From contig JAAEQP010001594.1 in NCBI GenBank assembly GCA_024231375.1, forward strand, positions 1 to 18,013: 18,013 nucleotides of DNA, given 5' to 3'. Numbering within the stretch: position 1 is the stretch's first letter; the number at the start of each line of letters is the position of its first letter. This stretch comes from a bacterium. Its GTDB lineage: Bacteria; Hydrogenedentota; Hydrogenedentia; Hydrogenedentiales; SLHB01. The position numbers were made by a program, and so were the translations under genes. Positions 1 through 8,517 of the stretch are shown here, piece by piece. The notes below the pieces were generated by a model, which worked only from the letters and a program-made list of their open reading frames with translations, had not been told where the DNA came from and did no database searches.

Positions 1-1281
1 CACGGTGGCCTCGACGCCGCCCCGCTCGATGGGCAGGCTCCACTCACTGACGCTCTGCAACGCCGCCTGCTTGGGCAAGCGCGCGATGATACCTTCGGCC
101 CATTCGTCCTTCCATCCCCAGTCCCACACGATCAGACGGCAGTCGCTGCCCGAAGCGGCGATGCCTTCCCACAGGAGTGTGTTCGCCTCGGCGATGACCT
201 CCTCGGGCCCGCGCGGGCCGCACCGGGCGCATTCATCGCCCGAATAGTGGGACCAACAGTTGGTGTACGATTCCGACGCGGAGATGGTGAACACGGCACC
301 CAGTTCCGGGACGGCGCGGCACACGGCGGCGACGCCGTCGCGCAAATAGTCCTGCACGGCCGGAACGCTGGTGCATAGCGTGCAGACCTTGTCTATCTGA
401 ACCTGCCGATCCATGACGCCGCGCAACTCGGGATGCGTGTCGAAGAAGGCGGTCGGCATAGGGCGCGGCTCGTTCAGGTAGAGGTAGATTCGGATGCCGT
501 GCGTGCCTGCTCGGTCGGCCAATTCCTGGAACCGCGCAATCCGGTCCTCATAGCCCTCGCTGATGGAGGGATCCCACGGGAACTCCACCAAGTGATACAG
601 GGGCTCGTGGATGATGACCCCGTCGACGCCCACCGCCGCCAGCCGCGCCAGGTAGCCGTCGGGGAAGGGGTCCGCGTCCGGCCCGAGCGGGTTGCGGAAG
701 GGCGCGAAGTAGGAGTAGCAGTAGCGCGGTGTGAAGGCGCTTGTCCCTGGACGCTTGGGGCTTTCGGGTGGTGGCGTGGACAAATCCTCCACGAACTGAA
801 ACAACGGCTCTTCAGGGGATGCTACGTTGTCCCCGAACTCTGTGCGAATGGTCGTGCCGATGCGTTCGGCGTGTGTGATCGCATCGGCGCTGGGCGGGGC
901 GTAACGCAGGGGTTCAAGCCGCGGCGTGTACTGGCCGAACCACCAGAACAGGCCGTCGCCCTCGCGAAGGGTGTACTCGAAGCGGTCCGGGGTCCAGTCG
1001 AGCACCGCGCACAACTGGTCGTGGGGCAGAAGATGCCAGTTGCGGCGCAGCACCGTGACGTAGGACCGTTCCTCCTGGTCTCGCGAGATGGAGGGTGGTG
1101 ACCCGAGCCCCATCCGCGCGCCGATGGCCTGCAATGCCTCCACGTCGGCGCCAACGACCTCCGCCATCCGCTCCAGCGGCACGAGTTGCCAGTTCCGCCA
1201 CACAAACGCATGCAGCCGGTCTGGAAAATGCCGGTAGGTGACCGGTTCCGTCCATTCGTCCAGGTGCTCGTCCGTGCTCAT
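1..1281 (-). CDS. Glycosidase-like TIM-barrel protein, 3' end outside window
   Basis: The reading frame is open from an ATG at 1281 to the window edge (427 codons), with AGGA about 11 bases before the ATG. It starts 6 bases after the stop of the GH42-like gene, so the two are probably cotranscribed. No signal peptide is visible (it begins MSTDEHLDEW), so the product is probably cytoplasmic. Residues 24-58 and 73-115 look like two copies of one helical motif (VWRNWQLVP.. and LRRNWHLLP..). From about 185 the sequence resembles a glycosidase TIM barrel: VDGVIIHEPLYH near 219-230, IYLYLNEP near 265-272, a CARC Cys pair at 351-354, and IVWDWGW at 384-390. Similar proteins occur in environmental Planctomycetota/Lentisphaerota-type genomes, usually as hypothetical or GH20-like proteins; this comparison is from memory. 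Catalytic residues are not assigned. The coding frame is solid; the function is moderate to weak. Confidence 0.8.
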   Translation of the reverse strand, partial: MSTDEHLDEWTEPVTYRHFPDRLHAFVWRNWQLVPLERMAEVVGADVEALQAIGARMGLGSPPSISRDQEERSYVTVLRRNWHLLPHDQLCAVLDWTPDRFEYTLREGDGLFWWFGQYTPRLEPLRYAPPSADAITHAERIGTTIRTEFGDNVASPEEPLFQFVEDLSTPPPESPKRPGTSAFTPRYCYSYFAPFRNPLGPDADPFPDGYLARLAAVGVDGVIIHEPLYHLVEFPWDPSISEGYEDRIARFQELADRAGTHGIRIYLYLNEPRPMPTAFFDTHPELRGVMDRQVQIDKVCTLCTSVPAVQDYLRDGVAAVCRAVPELGAVFTISASESYTNCWSHYSGDECARCGPRGPEEVIAEANTLLWEGIAASGSDCRLIVWDWGWKDEWAEGIIARLPKQAALQSVSEWSLPIERGGVEATV

Positions 1282-1287
1282 GAGTGT

Positions 1288-4200
1288 CTATCCTATCCAG
1301 ATCGTCGCCGACGCGGACAACCCGGACACCGCGTCCGTGACCTCAACCGTCCATTGCCCGGGCGATGCGTTTAACGCGGGCGTGAAGCGGTAGGTTCCCG
1401 ACCCGTTTCCCAGGTACATCGTCTGGCGATGGTATTCCGGCCGCTCGCCGTCGGGTGAGCTCACGGTGATGCGTACCGCGTGGGGGCCACAGGCATCGTC
1501 TTCGCCACGTACCGTGACCTGAAGCTCAACGGCGTCCCCGCGCATGGCGCGGTCGGGGCCATCGACGCTCACGTCGGCCACGCGGTAGGGCAGCACGGCG
1601 TACATGCGGGGTATCCCCACCTCCACTTGGTCAGCGCGCCTTCCGCCTTGCCCGAGATACTCGGAGCGGCGGACGTCGTACACGTGTCCCTCGGGGAAGG
1701 GCAGGGATACGGCAAGGGGGCGCTTGTCGAGGGCGGTGTAGTCGGGCATCACGCCGAAGTAGGCCGTGCCCTTGTCCCGGAACCGTGTCACCTCGATCTT
1801 GTCCGTGGGATGGCCGTGCTCGTGTTCCACCAGGAACGGCGTGAAGATGTCGGCCTCACGTCGGAGCAGGCCTCGCACGAACTCGCGCATGTCGCGTTCC
1901 GTTCCTTCGCGGCGTAGGTCCAGATAGGCGTGCATATCCGTGTTGAGGTAGATGGCGCGTCCTTCGCCGAAGCCGTTGATGAACACGGCGGGCGAGCCGT
2001 CGTCATGACAGCCGATGACCTTGGCCGTGCCCGAACGCAGTGTTTCGCGGAATATCGATTCGAAGCGGACGTAGTGCGTGCCTCTGTATTCGGCCGTCAC
2101 GCTCGCGCGTCCACGTTGGACACCGGGCAACGCGCGTTCGATACCGAATACGTCGTCGAGAGCACCCGTCTCGCGCAACCGTCCGTGGAGACCGCGCAGG
2201 CCGCACCGGTAGTCGGCGATCACCGTGCCGCCGTTCTCGACAAAGGTCCTGATGGACGCAATCTCCTCGTCGGAAAGAGACACAACGAACGGCAGGAAGA
2301 GCACGCGGCCGCCGCAGGTCTCCAGTGCGCCCGCTTCAATCTCCTGACGTGCGATGGTGCGCGGTTCATAGCCCAGATCGCGCAGCATGAGGTGGACCGA
2401 CGCGGACGCTGCCGCGTGGTGCCCCGAGGGTGTGACGGCGCCCCAGGCCTTGTCCATAACTTCGTCGCCCGCGCCGACTGTGCGGCCGGTGACGGAGTCC
2501 GCCATCCAAAACCCTTGCTGATGACCGAGATTGTTCGCGTGGTTGCCGATGCCGCTCTCGATGGTCGACGCGTGCCAGTTGTTTTCGGAGTAATGGACGA
2601 GTATGGGGTCGACCTGTTTCTCCGCGTGGGCCAGGAGCGTGGCGGGGCCTGCGCGCAGTTCTTTGGCCGCCCGGGCCATGTCGCCCACCACCGGTGTGGG
2701 CTGTTGGTCCCACGTGCTGGCGCCGTTGGCGGGATGGCGGAAGGTAGCGTGCCACCACCAGGCGCTGTTCCACCCGTGAAGCGCCAGGTACCACGGCACG
2801 TAGTAGCCGCCGTACCGGAGGTCGGCGTGGTTCAGCCAGCAGCCACTCAGTTGGGCCTTGGGACGGAAGGACTGGACAGCCTCTCCGTTGAAGATCTTCA
2901 GAGTGAAACCGGGCACCAGATAGGTGTGGTAGACGTTGATGACGTCCATGTCTTGGCACAACTGCCACCAGTCGAACCCGTCATAGCTGGAGAATTGCTC
3001 GACTCCGTCCCAGCCCACGGCGGCACCCGGCGACTCTTCCTGAATGGCCACGCGCATGCGTTGATGCCCTTGGGCAAACTCGCGGTTCACGAACATGCGG
3101 TAGTCGACCCAGGACGAAGGGTTGTCGAGACTCGACAGGACCGATTGCTCGTCCTCGAAGCGGATCTCCTCCCAACTCCCATAGGCAGCGCCCCACTGGG
3201 CGTTCAAGGCGGCGAGGTCCTGGTAGGTGCTCTTCAGGTACGCCTGGAACTTGCCCCAAGCCTCGGGGCTCTTGGCGAACCGTCCTTCGGGCACGAAGGC
3301 CTTCACGTAGTTCTCGTCTCCGAGCGTGTAGCCGAGGGGTACGAAATCCTTCTGAGCCTTGACGGTGTCGCGTGCTTGCTGTTCCAACTCGGAAAGCCAC
3401 TGATCGTTCAGAAGCCGGTCGTCCAAGGTAATGCCGTGAAAGGCGGTGGTGTACGGCACCGTTCGCAAATGGGACAGGGCAGCCGTCCGCGCGGTACCTG
3501 TGGTCCGCCCGCAGTTTGAAAAGGCGGTTGCGGCACATGTTCTGCGGAGCATGTTGCATTGCAGGCGCTCACGCCACGAATCGATGACCCCCGTGTTCCA
3601 GTAGAGCACGGAGAAGTCGGTCTCGGCCCAGCTGTCGGGCATCAGGACTTCGGCCGAACACGTTGCTTCCGGGCCATCGTCCGAGAGTACGGTCACTTCG
3701 ACGCGATTCACAACCGACAGCGACCCGTGCGGGGCCATCAGCTTGATGGTTTCTTGGAAAGGGACCGCGTCCGTTCGCACGAGTTCCCGGTTCCAGTGGT
3801 CAAACCAACGCGTGACAATCTGCGTTTCGGTGGTGTCTCCCTCGACAGAAAGCGAGCAGGTGACGGTATTGCCAGCCTTCACCGTGGAAGGCGCGGTCGA
3901 AACGGCGGCGCTTGCGATTGTCTCAGAGACCACGGCAAACACACCGCCGGCCCAGTCGAGGGTCGTGCCGTCAGAATCCGTCAACACCACTTCAGCTTGG
4001 TACTCGCCCGCGGGCAGCTTGGGGAGGTCCACGGTGAGCGCTTGCCCCGGCGTACACGGCACTCGGTCGGAGAACACGCGCTCATAGGAGTCGCGGCGAC
4101 GCACCACAACGCGGGCTTCGGCGTGGTCGGGGAGAGCCGTCTCCGAGACGGCTACGGCGAACCCGCCGTCCGCAGCAGTGAAACCGGTGAAGATCCGTTG

Positions 4201-4902
4201 CAGGTCAGGCCGGGCCGTGTAACACAGCACATAGCCGATCCACGCGGCCGACAGTTCGAAGTCCGCCTGAAGCGGGGAGGCGCTGAGGAGGTAGCCGAAG
4301 CGAAGGTCGTTGCTGAACCCTGCGCAGGTGACATGGCCTTTTCCGAGACGGTAGTGGGGCGCGTCGGCCTTTTCCTCGCCGCCGAAGACGAAAGGACCGG
4401 TCAGGTTTGGCAGGGCCTCCCATTCGAATCCGGAAGCCTTGATGTCCTCCTCCAGACCGTCGCCCAGACCCCCAATGACGAAGGACCGCCCCTCAGCGAC
4501 TTTCGCGAGAATCGTCTGACGCACGTCCTTGGGATAGTACTTCCAGGCGGGCAGCACGCACATGGCCAGTACTTCCCAGTCCTTGTCGATGCCCGCGCGT
4601 ACGTCTTCCATCACGCGCCGCTCGGTCTTCAGGAGGGTGGGCCAGTAGTGGCCCGATATGCCGAACTCGCGCACGTTCCACTGCGATGCTGTCTCCACCA
4701 CGTGCCCCGCGATGTCGAAGCGCTCCATCAACTCATGGGAATCCTGGTGGGCGCAATAGGGCGCGACGAAGAGCGTCTGGATGGTATCCCCCGGAAGCCG
4801 ATCCGCCCACGCCGTGCGTCCAAGTGCATCGGATGGCAATTCCGCTGCCAGAACACTTCCCGCAAACAGGACCGCCATAGCGCTGAGCACGATTCTCTTC
4901 AT
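1288..4902 (-). CDS. Secreted GH42-like (beta-galactosidase-type) multidomain glycosidase
   Basis: A protein of 1204 residues. I chose the ATG at 4902 because it begins a clear signal peptide (MKRIVLSAMAVLFAGSVLAA) and has AGGAAGG 11 bases upstream; the frame stays open further upstream but without such features. Apparent domains: a Rossmann/GATase-like region about 40-235, Ig-like beta segments about 240-420, a TIM barrel about 425-760, a second GATase-like region of the GH42 trimerisation type about 765-935 (GGRVLFLPFVVSLSDEEI), and a C-terminal Ig-like domain about 1110-1204. GYTLGDEN (524-531) followed by DLAALNAQWG resembles the acid/base region of GH42 enzymes, with E530 the candidate acid. 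I could not place the nucleophile glutamate with confidence. It probably hydrolyses a beta-linked sugar outside the cytoplasm; the substrate is unknown. It is the first gene of a leftward pair and is divergent from the gene at 5088. Confidence 0.85.
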   Translation of the reverse strand: MKRIVLSAMAVLFAGSVLAAELPSDALGRTAWADRLPGDTIQTLFVAPYCAHQDSHELMERFDIAGHVVETASQWNVREFGISGHYWPTLLKTERRVMEDVRAGIDKDWEVLAMCVLPAWKYYPKDVRQTILAKVAEGRSFVIGGLGDGLEEDIKASGFEWEALPNLTGPFVFGGEEKADAPHYRLGKGHVTCAGFSNDLRFGYLLSASPLQADFELSAAWIGYVLCYTARPDLQRIFTGFTAADGGFAVAVSETALPDHAEARVVVRRRDSYERVFSDRVPCTPGQALTVDLPKLPAGEYQAEVVLTDSDGTTLDWAGGVFAVVSETIASAAVSTAPSTVKAGNTVTCSLSVEGDTTETQIVTRWFDHWNRELVRTDAVPFQETIKLMAPHGSLSVVNRVEVTVLSDDGPEATCSAEVLMPDSWAETDFSVLYWNTGVIDSWRERLQCNMLRRTCAATAFSNCGRTTGTARTAALSHLRTVPYTTAFHGITLDDRLLNDQWLSELEQQARDTVKAQKDFVPLGYTLGDENYVKAFVPEGRFAKSPEAWGKFQAYLKSTYQDLAALNAQWGAAYGSWEEIRFEDEQSVLSSLDNPSSWVDYRMFVNREFAQGHQRMRVAIQEESPGAAVGWDGVEQFSSYDGFDWWQLCQDMDVINVYHTYLVPGFTLKIFNGEAVQSFRPKAQLSGCWLNHADLRYGGYYVPWYLALHGWNSAWWWHATFRHPANGASTWDQQPTPVVGDMARAAKELRAGPATLLAHAEKQVDPILVHYSENNWHASTIESGIGNHANNLGHQQGFWMADSVTGRTVGAGDEVMDKAWGAVTPSGHHAAASASVHLMLRDLGYEPRTIARQEIEAGALETCGGRVLFLPFVVSLSDEEIASIRTFVENGGTVIADYRCGLRGLHGRLRETGALDDVFGIERALPGVQRGRASVTAEYRGTHYVRFESIFRETLRSGTAKVIGCHDDGSPAVFINGFGEGRAIYLNTDMHAYLDLRREGTERDMREFVRGLLRREADIFTPFLVEHEHGHPTDKIEVTRFRDKGTAYFGVMPDYTALDKRPLAVSLPFPEGHVYDVRRSEYLGQGGRRADQVEVGIPRMYAVLPYRVADVSVDGPDRAMRGDAVELQVTVRGEDDACGPHAVRITVSSPDGERPEYHRQTMYLGNGSGTYRFTPALNASPGQWTVEVTDAVSGLSASATIWIG

Positions 4903-4978
4903 CACAATCACGTCCTTCCTGTCCAATTCCCACTTCTTCCCCTGCAAGGGCACCCCCGTAACGCGCCCGATTCTGCGT

Positions 4979-5007
4979 ACCCTATCACCCATCACTGTCT
5001 TCCGCAA
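4979..5007 (-). promoter_or_regulatory. Possible sigma70-type promoter for the GH42-like gene
   Basis: Reading leftward, TTGCGG (5002-5007) and TAGGGT (4979-4984) are 17 bases apart, and TGA just before the second element makes an extended -10. It lies in the 185-base divergent gap (4903-5087) that must also drive the rightward genes. The match to consensus is weak and the assignment is an inference. Confidence 0.28.
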
Positions 5008-5087
5008 ACGGGCATCGCACCGTTGCTGGATCCCACCGCCCTCAGGCGCTATTCTCAACGGCACAGGCAGCACATGGGGGTAACTCG

Positions 5088-7292
5088 ATGCGAGACGCGC
5101 GGACCGTGATTCTGGTGGCATTGGTATGCATTCTGACGGCGACAGGGACAGCCCAAGTCCCAGAGGGGTGGACGTGGCATGCCCAGCGGCCCTTCGCCGA
5201 CCTCACGGTAACCGCAAGCAGCGAGGAGGCCGGTCAGTGGCCCGCGTCCAAGGCAATCGACGGTGTCACGGCCGAACCGGAAGGTATCTGGCAAACGCGG
5301 CGGGACACGCCCGAATCGGCATGGCTTGAACTCGCGTTGCGCAAACCGCGTCAGATTAGGGGCGTCCGTATCTACCACCAACACAACCCCGGCTACTACC
5401 GCAGCGTTGACTACGCGATCGCGTGTTGGGAGGATGGCGATTGGCGCACCGTGGCCGAGGTTGAAGGAAACACTGAGACGGGCTGGCGTGACCATCCGTT
5501 TGACCCGGTGATGACGGACAAGGTTCGCGTCAACATCGCCAAGTCCGAGCATGGCTTCAGAATGGGGCTGAACGAAGTGGAACTCGTCTACGGCGACACG
5601 GCCTCGGGATCGCCGCGCGTGCTCACGACTGAACCGATCTTCCGCGGCGACGTGGAGGAGATGGGCCTCGTCGCGTTCGAGACCGCCGGCCCGGCGGGCA
5701 CAGGGGTGGCGGTCGCCACGCGCACCGCGCCGGACGCGGGAGGGCAGCCCGGCGACTGGTCGCCGTGGTCCACGCCTGCCAGCCAGAGCCCGTCGCCCAT
5801 CGCTAGCCCTGTCGGAGCGTGGATTCAGTGCCGCGCGACGCTACACGACACATCCAGGGGCATGGCCGTGGTCGAGTCGCTCACACTGGGTTCCCCGTCC
5901 TGCGTGGCCTGGGTCGACACGGGCCCCTTGGTGGCGGAACCTGGCGCGCCGTTAGACGTGACCGTCCACTTCAATCAACCCATGGGACGGCACTGGAACG
6001 TGTGCGCCGAATGGCAAGGACCGGGGGGAGATCCCGTCGCGGCGGCAAGTGGCTCATGGGACGATTTGGGGCGGGCGTGGCATTTTGAACCGATTGCGAC
6101 CAGCGCGGAGCAAGGTACCGGCCATCTCATCGTCGGCGGCGCACGCACGGCGGCTGGGATGACGATGCTCCACGAATCCGTGCCGGTTGTGCTCGGTACG
6201 GATCCGATCTTGGCGCGGGCTCGCACCATGGCCGATTGGATGATGCAGAACCCCAACGAAGCCATATTCGTGGAAGGCTACAATCAGCGCACCATTCTCG
6301 CGTTGTACGAAATCACGGGCGAGCAGCGCTATTTGGACTACGTGCGTGAGTGGGTGGGCTGGTTGCTTGAGTATCAGAATCCTGCCGGGTACTGGCCGAC
6401 CGGCTACGGCGACGTGTACTTCGCGGACACGGGCAGCGCCTTGGGGTTGCTCATCAACTTCTACAAGTTTGCCACGCCCGAGGAACGGGGCGCTATCGAC
6501 GAAGCCCTTGCACGGTACGTGAACCTTATGCTCGTGACCGGCGACAGTACGGGGAAGTCGTTTGTTCACGAAGGCGGCAGTCTGGGCGTGGGCTATCACG
6601 CGGACAAAGAAGGAAACGTCAAATCCGATCTCAACAAGCCCTACACCATCGCCACCGCGTTGACCGGGGCCGAGATCTTCGCCGCCCTCTATTACATGCA
6701 CGGCGACGAACAGCACAAGCAGATCGCCGTGAAGGCATGCGACTGGATTCTCGACACGATGGTCGCCAGCGGCCAGATCCCGTACATCATCGAGGATTGG
6801 AACCCCGATGGGAAGAATGAGGAGTGGGTGTGGGAACGGTGGCCCTACGACACCTCCGCCTACGCGGGCGAGGGATTCCTGTCGGCATGGACCTACGTCG
6901 ACGACGCAGCGTTCCGTCGCGAACTCAGCGCGCGTGTGCGGCCTCACATGGAATGGGTGATGCGCACCCAGAACGCTGACGGAAGCTGGGCGCGGAAAGG
7001 GTCGGGCGACCAGTTGCGTAGCCACGGCGTGGTGAACATGCTCCTGTGGTACCACCATCACGTGCAGGCCGACCCGCGCGCGGTCGCCGCGGTCCGGCGC
7101 TGGTGCCTCCTGGTTCTCGATGACGAGGCAAGCGCCTATCTGAGGTTGCCAACCGTTGCGCCCGTGTCTGATGATATGAAGAAGGGCGACGGGCTGGTGA
7201 CGGGCGACGGCATTGCCACCAGTCTTGCCGGCCGTGCCCTGGTCGACATTGTTCGTCCCGGCGTGGACTGCTACCGTTGGAAAGACCACTAG
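5088..7292 (+). CDS. Secreted F5/8 type C (discoidin) plus alpha/alpha-toroid protein
   Basis: A protein of 734 residues with a signal peptide (MRDARTVILVALVCILTATGTAQ) and a G-rich stretch (GGGGG, 5077-5081) 6 bases before the ATG. Residues about 37-168 form an F5/8 type C/CBM32-like sugar-binding domain: SKAIDGV, WLELALRKPRQIRGVRIY and a closing NEVELVYGD are typical. Residues about 175-365 are beta-rich linker or Ig-like sequence. From about 372 to the end the helical repeats resemble an (alpha/alpha)6 toroid as in glycoside hydrolases, lyases or epimerases. Two segments, QNPAGYW (about 430) and QNADGSW (about 628), fit a Q-N-x-x-G-x-W pattern like that of other toroid proteins. No catalytic set is recognisable, so it could be a glycosidase, lyase or epimerase on a polymer held by the N-terminal domain. 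It is the first gene of a rightward pair, 37 bases before the SGNH hydrolase. Confidence 0.82.
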   Translation: MRDARTVILVALVCILTATGTAQVPEGWTWHAQRPFADLTVTASSEEAGQWPASKAIDGVTAEPEGIWQTRRDTPESAWLELALRKPRQIRGVRIYHQHNPGYYRSVDYAIACWEDGDWRTVAEVEGNTETGWRDHPFDPVMTDKVRVNIAKSEHGFRMGLNEVELVYGDTASGSPRVLTTEPIFRGDVEEMGLVAFETAGPAGTGVAVATRTAPDAGGQPGDWSPWSTPASQSPSPIASPVGAWIQCRATLHDTSRGMAVVESLTLGSPSCVAWVDTGPLVAEPGAPLDVTVHFNQPMGRHWNVCAEWQGPGGDPVAAASGSWDDLGRAWHFEPIATSAEQGTGHLIVGGARTAAGMTMLHESVPVVLGTDPILARARTMADWMMQNPNEAIFVEGYNQRTILALYEITGEQRYLDYVREWVGWLLEYQNPAGYWPTGYGDVYFADTGSALGLLINFYKFATPEERGAIDEALARYVNLMLVTGDSTGKSFVHEGGSLGVGYHADKEGNVKSDLNKPYTIATALTGAEIFAALYYMHGDEQHKQIAVKACDWILDTMVASGQIPYIIEDWNPDGKNEEWVWERWPYDTSAYAGEGFLSAWTYVDDAAFRRELSARVRPHMEWVMRTQNADGSWARKGSGDQLRSHGVVNMLLWYHHHVQADPRAVAAVRRWCLLVLDDEASAYLRLPTVAPVSDDMKKGDGLVTGDGIATSLAGRALVDIVRPGVDCYRWKDH

Positions 7293-7318
7293 AGGGCGGA
7301 TTCATTCGTACTCGTTGC

Positions 7319-7325
7319 AAGGAGG
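7319..7325 (+). promoter_or_regulatory. Ribosome-binding site fixing a GTG start
   Basis: AAGGAGG lies 4 bases before the GTG at 7330. It is the strongest Shine-Dalgarno sequence nearby and rules in GTG over longer upstream starts that would overlap the preceding gene. Confidence 0.75.
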
Positions 7326-7329
7326 AAGC

Positions 7330-8517
7330 GTGAAAGGTCCATCAAAGGCGGCCAACGTATTGCTGCTGCTGTGTACGGCCATTGCGGCGTTTGCCCTGTT
7401 GGAGGTGGTGGCGCGGGCTGTTCTGACGAAGAGCGGGGACCGCGACCGCTTCTTGCGGTACGCGTCGGCGCGTCAGCTTCAGAACCATCCGCAGCATGCG
7501 GTCGAGCGGCTTCGGTTCGAAGCGCATCGATACTTGGGCTACATGCCGCGCCGCAATTTCGCGCGAGGCGAGTTGACGCACAACGCCCTCGGGTACCGTG
7601 ACGACGAGATCGTGATTCCCAAGCCACCGGGCGAGTTTCGGATCGTGTGTCTCGGCGGTTCGACGACCTACACGTCCGGCATCCAGGATACGCAGCAGTG
7701 CTATCCGAATCTGCTGGAGAAGGAACTGCACGGGCGCGGGTACGCGCACGTGAATGTCATCAACGCGGGGTGTGACGGGTGGACGAGCCACGAGACGCTC
7801 ATCAACTACGAACTGCGCGTGACCGAGCTTGAACCAGACGCGATTATCGTGATGCATGGCGTCAACGACATCAAAGCGCGTCTCGTGTGGCCGCCCGAAG
7901 CTTTCGCGCCGGACAATTCCGGGTTCCGGCCCGCGCCTGCCGAGGATGTATTCATGTCGGGCGTTCTGGAACACTCCACCCTGATCCGGGTCGTGATGAT
8001 CAAGGCGGGATGGGCGAAGCCCCACTTCGACCGGCGCAACTCGACTCGCGTGACTGCCGCCGATGTGTTCTACGGCTACGAATACGAGCGGCAACGCGCG
8101 AGCGGAACCTATCCCAACGGCTTCTTCCGTGAAGTCGACATTGAGCGCATGCTCGCGGAGAACGACGACCGCTACTACATTCGGAACATGACGAATCTGG
8201 TTGCCATGGCCGAGGCTGCCGGGGTAGGCGTTGTGATTGCCACGATTCCATACGTGCAGGAAGATGTGATGGACGGTAGCGGGCGCCCCATCGTTCTGGA
8301 CGACGCGTTCTTGTCGGCCCTGGAGACCTCGAACCGACATCTCAAGGAACTCACCGAACGAACCGGCGCGGTGTGGTTCGATCTGGCTCGCCAGTTTCCG
8401 AAAGAACCGGACCTGTTTGTGGACGGCGTCCACCTGAACGTCGAAGGCGCGCAACTGAAGTCGCGCGCCTTCGCGGATTTGCTGATTGGGAACGGTCTGA
8501 TCGCGTCTACTCGATAA
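7330..8517 (+). CDS. Membrane-anchored SGNH/GDSL-family hydrolase
   Basis: A protein of 395 residues starting at a GTG chosen for its AAGGAGG site. Residues 8-31 (NVLLLLCTAIAAFALLEVVA) form a signal anchor, so the catalytic domain should face outward. The SGNH blocks are in order: LGGSTTY with S111 (block I), NAGCDG with G147 (block II), GVND with N179 (block III), and DGVHLN with D365 and H368 (block V). All four family-defining residues are present, so it should be an active esterase or related acyl hydrolase, for example removing acetyl groups from a polysaccharide. It follows the F5/8-toroid gene by 37 bases, probably in one transcript, which fits deacylation of the glycan that partner handles. 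Its last 11 bases overlap the end of the convergent gene. The family is certain; the substrate is unknown. Confidence 0.9.
   Translation: MKGPSKAANVLLLLCTAIAAFALLEVVARAVLTKSGDRDRFLRYASARQLQNHPQHAVERLRFEAHRYLGYMPRRNFARGELTHNALGYRDDEIVIPKPPGEFRIVCLGGSTTYTSGIQDTQQCYPNLLEKELHGRGYAHVNVINAGCDGWTSHETLINYELRVTELEPDAIIVMHGVNDIKARLVWPPEAFAPDNSGFRPAPAEDVFMSGVLEHSTLIRVVMIKAGWAKPHFDRRNSTRVTAADVFYGYEYERQRASGTYPNGFFREVDIERMLAENDDRYYIRNMTNLVAMAEAAGVGVVIATIPYVQEDVMDGSGRPIVLDDAFLSALETSNRHLKELTERTGAVWFDLARQFPKEPDLFVDGVHLNVEGAQLKSRAFADLLIGNGLIASTR

Noticed and set aside
1930..5109. Two long plus-strand frames (1930-3519 and 3559-5109)
   Set aside because: They lie antisense within the GH42-like gene, which has a signal peptide and domain signatures; their translations are low-information Arg/Gly/Val-rich sequence.
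4903..5121. Upstream extension of the GH42-like gene by 73 residues
   Set aside because: It would bury the signal peptide inside the protein and overlap the start of the divergent gene; the ATG at 4902 has a Shine-Dalgarno sequence and begins the signal peptide.
6054..8454. Long minus-strand frames opposite the toroid and SGNH genes
   Set aside because: Shadows of well-supported genes with conserved motifs; no start signals or family resemblance.
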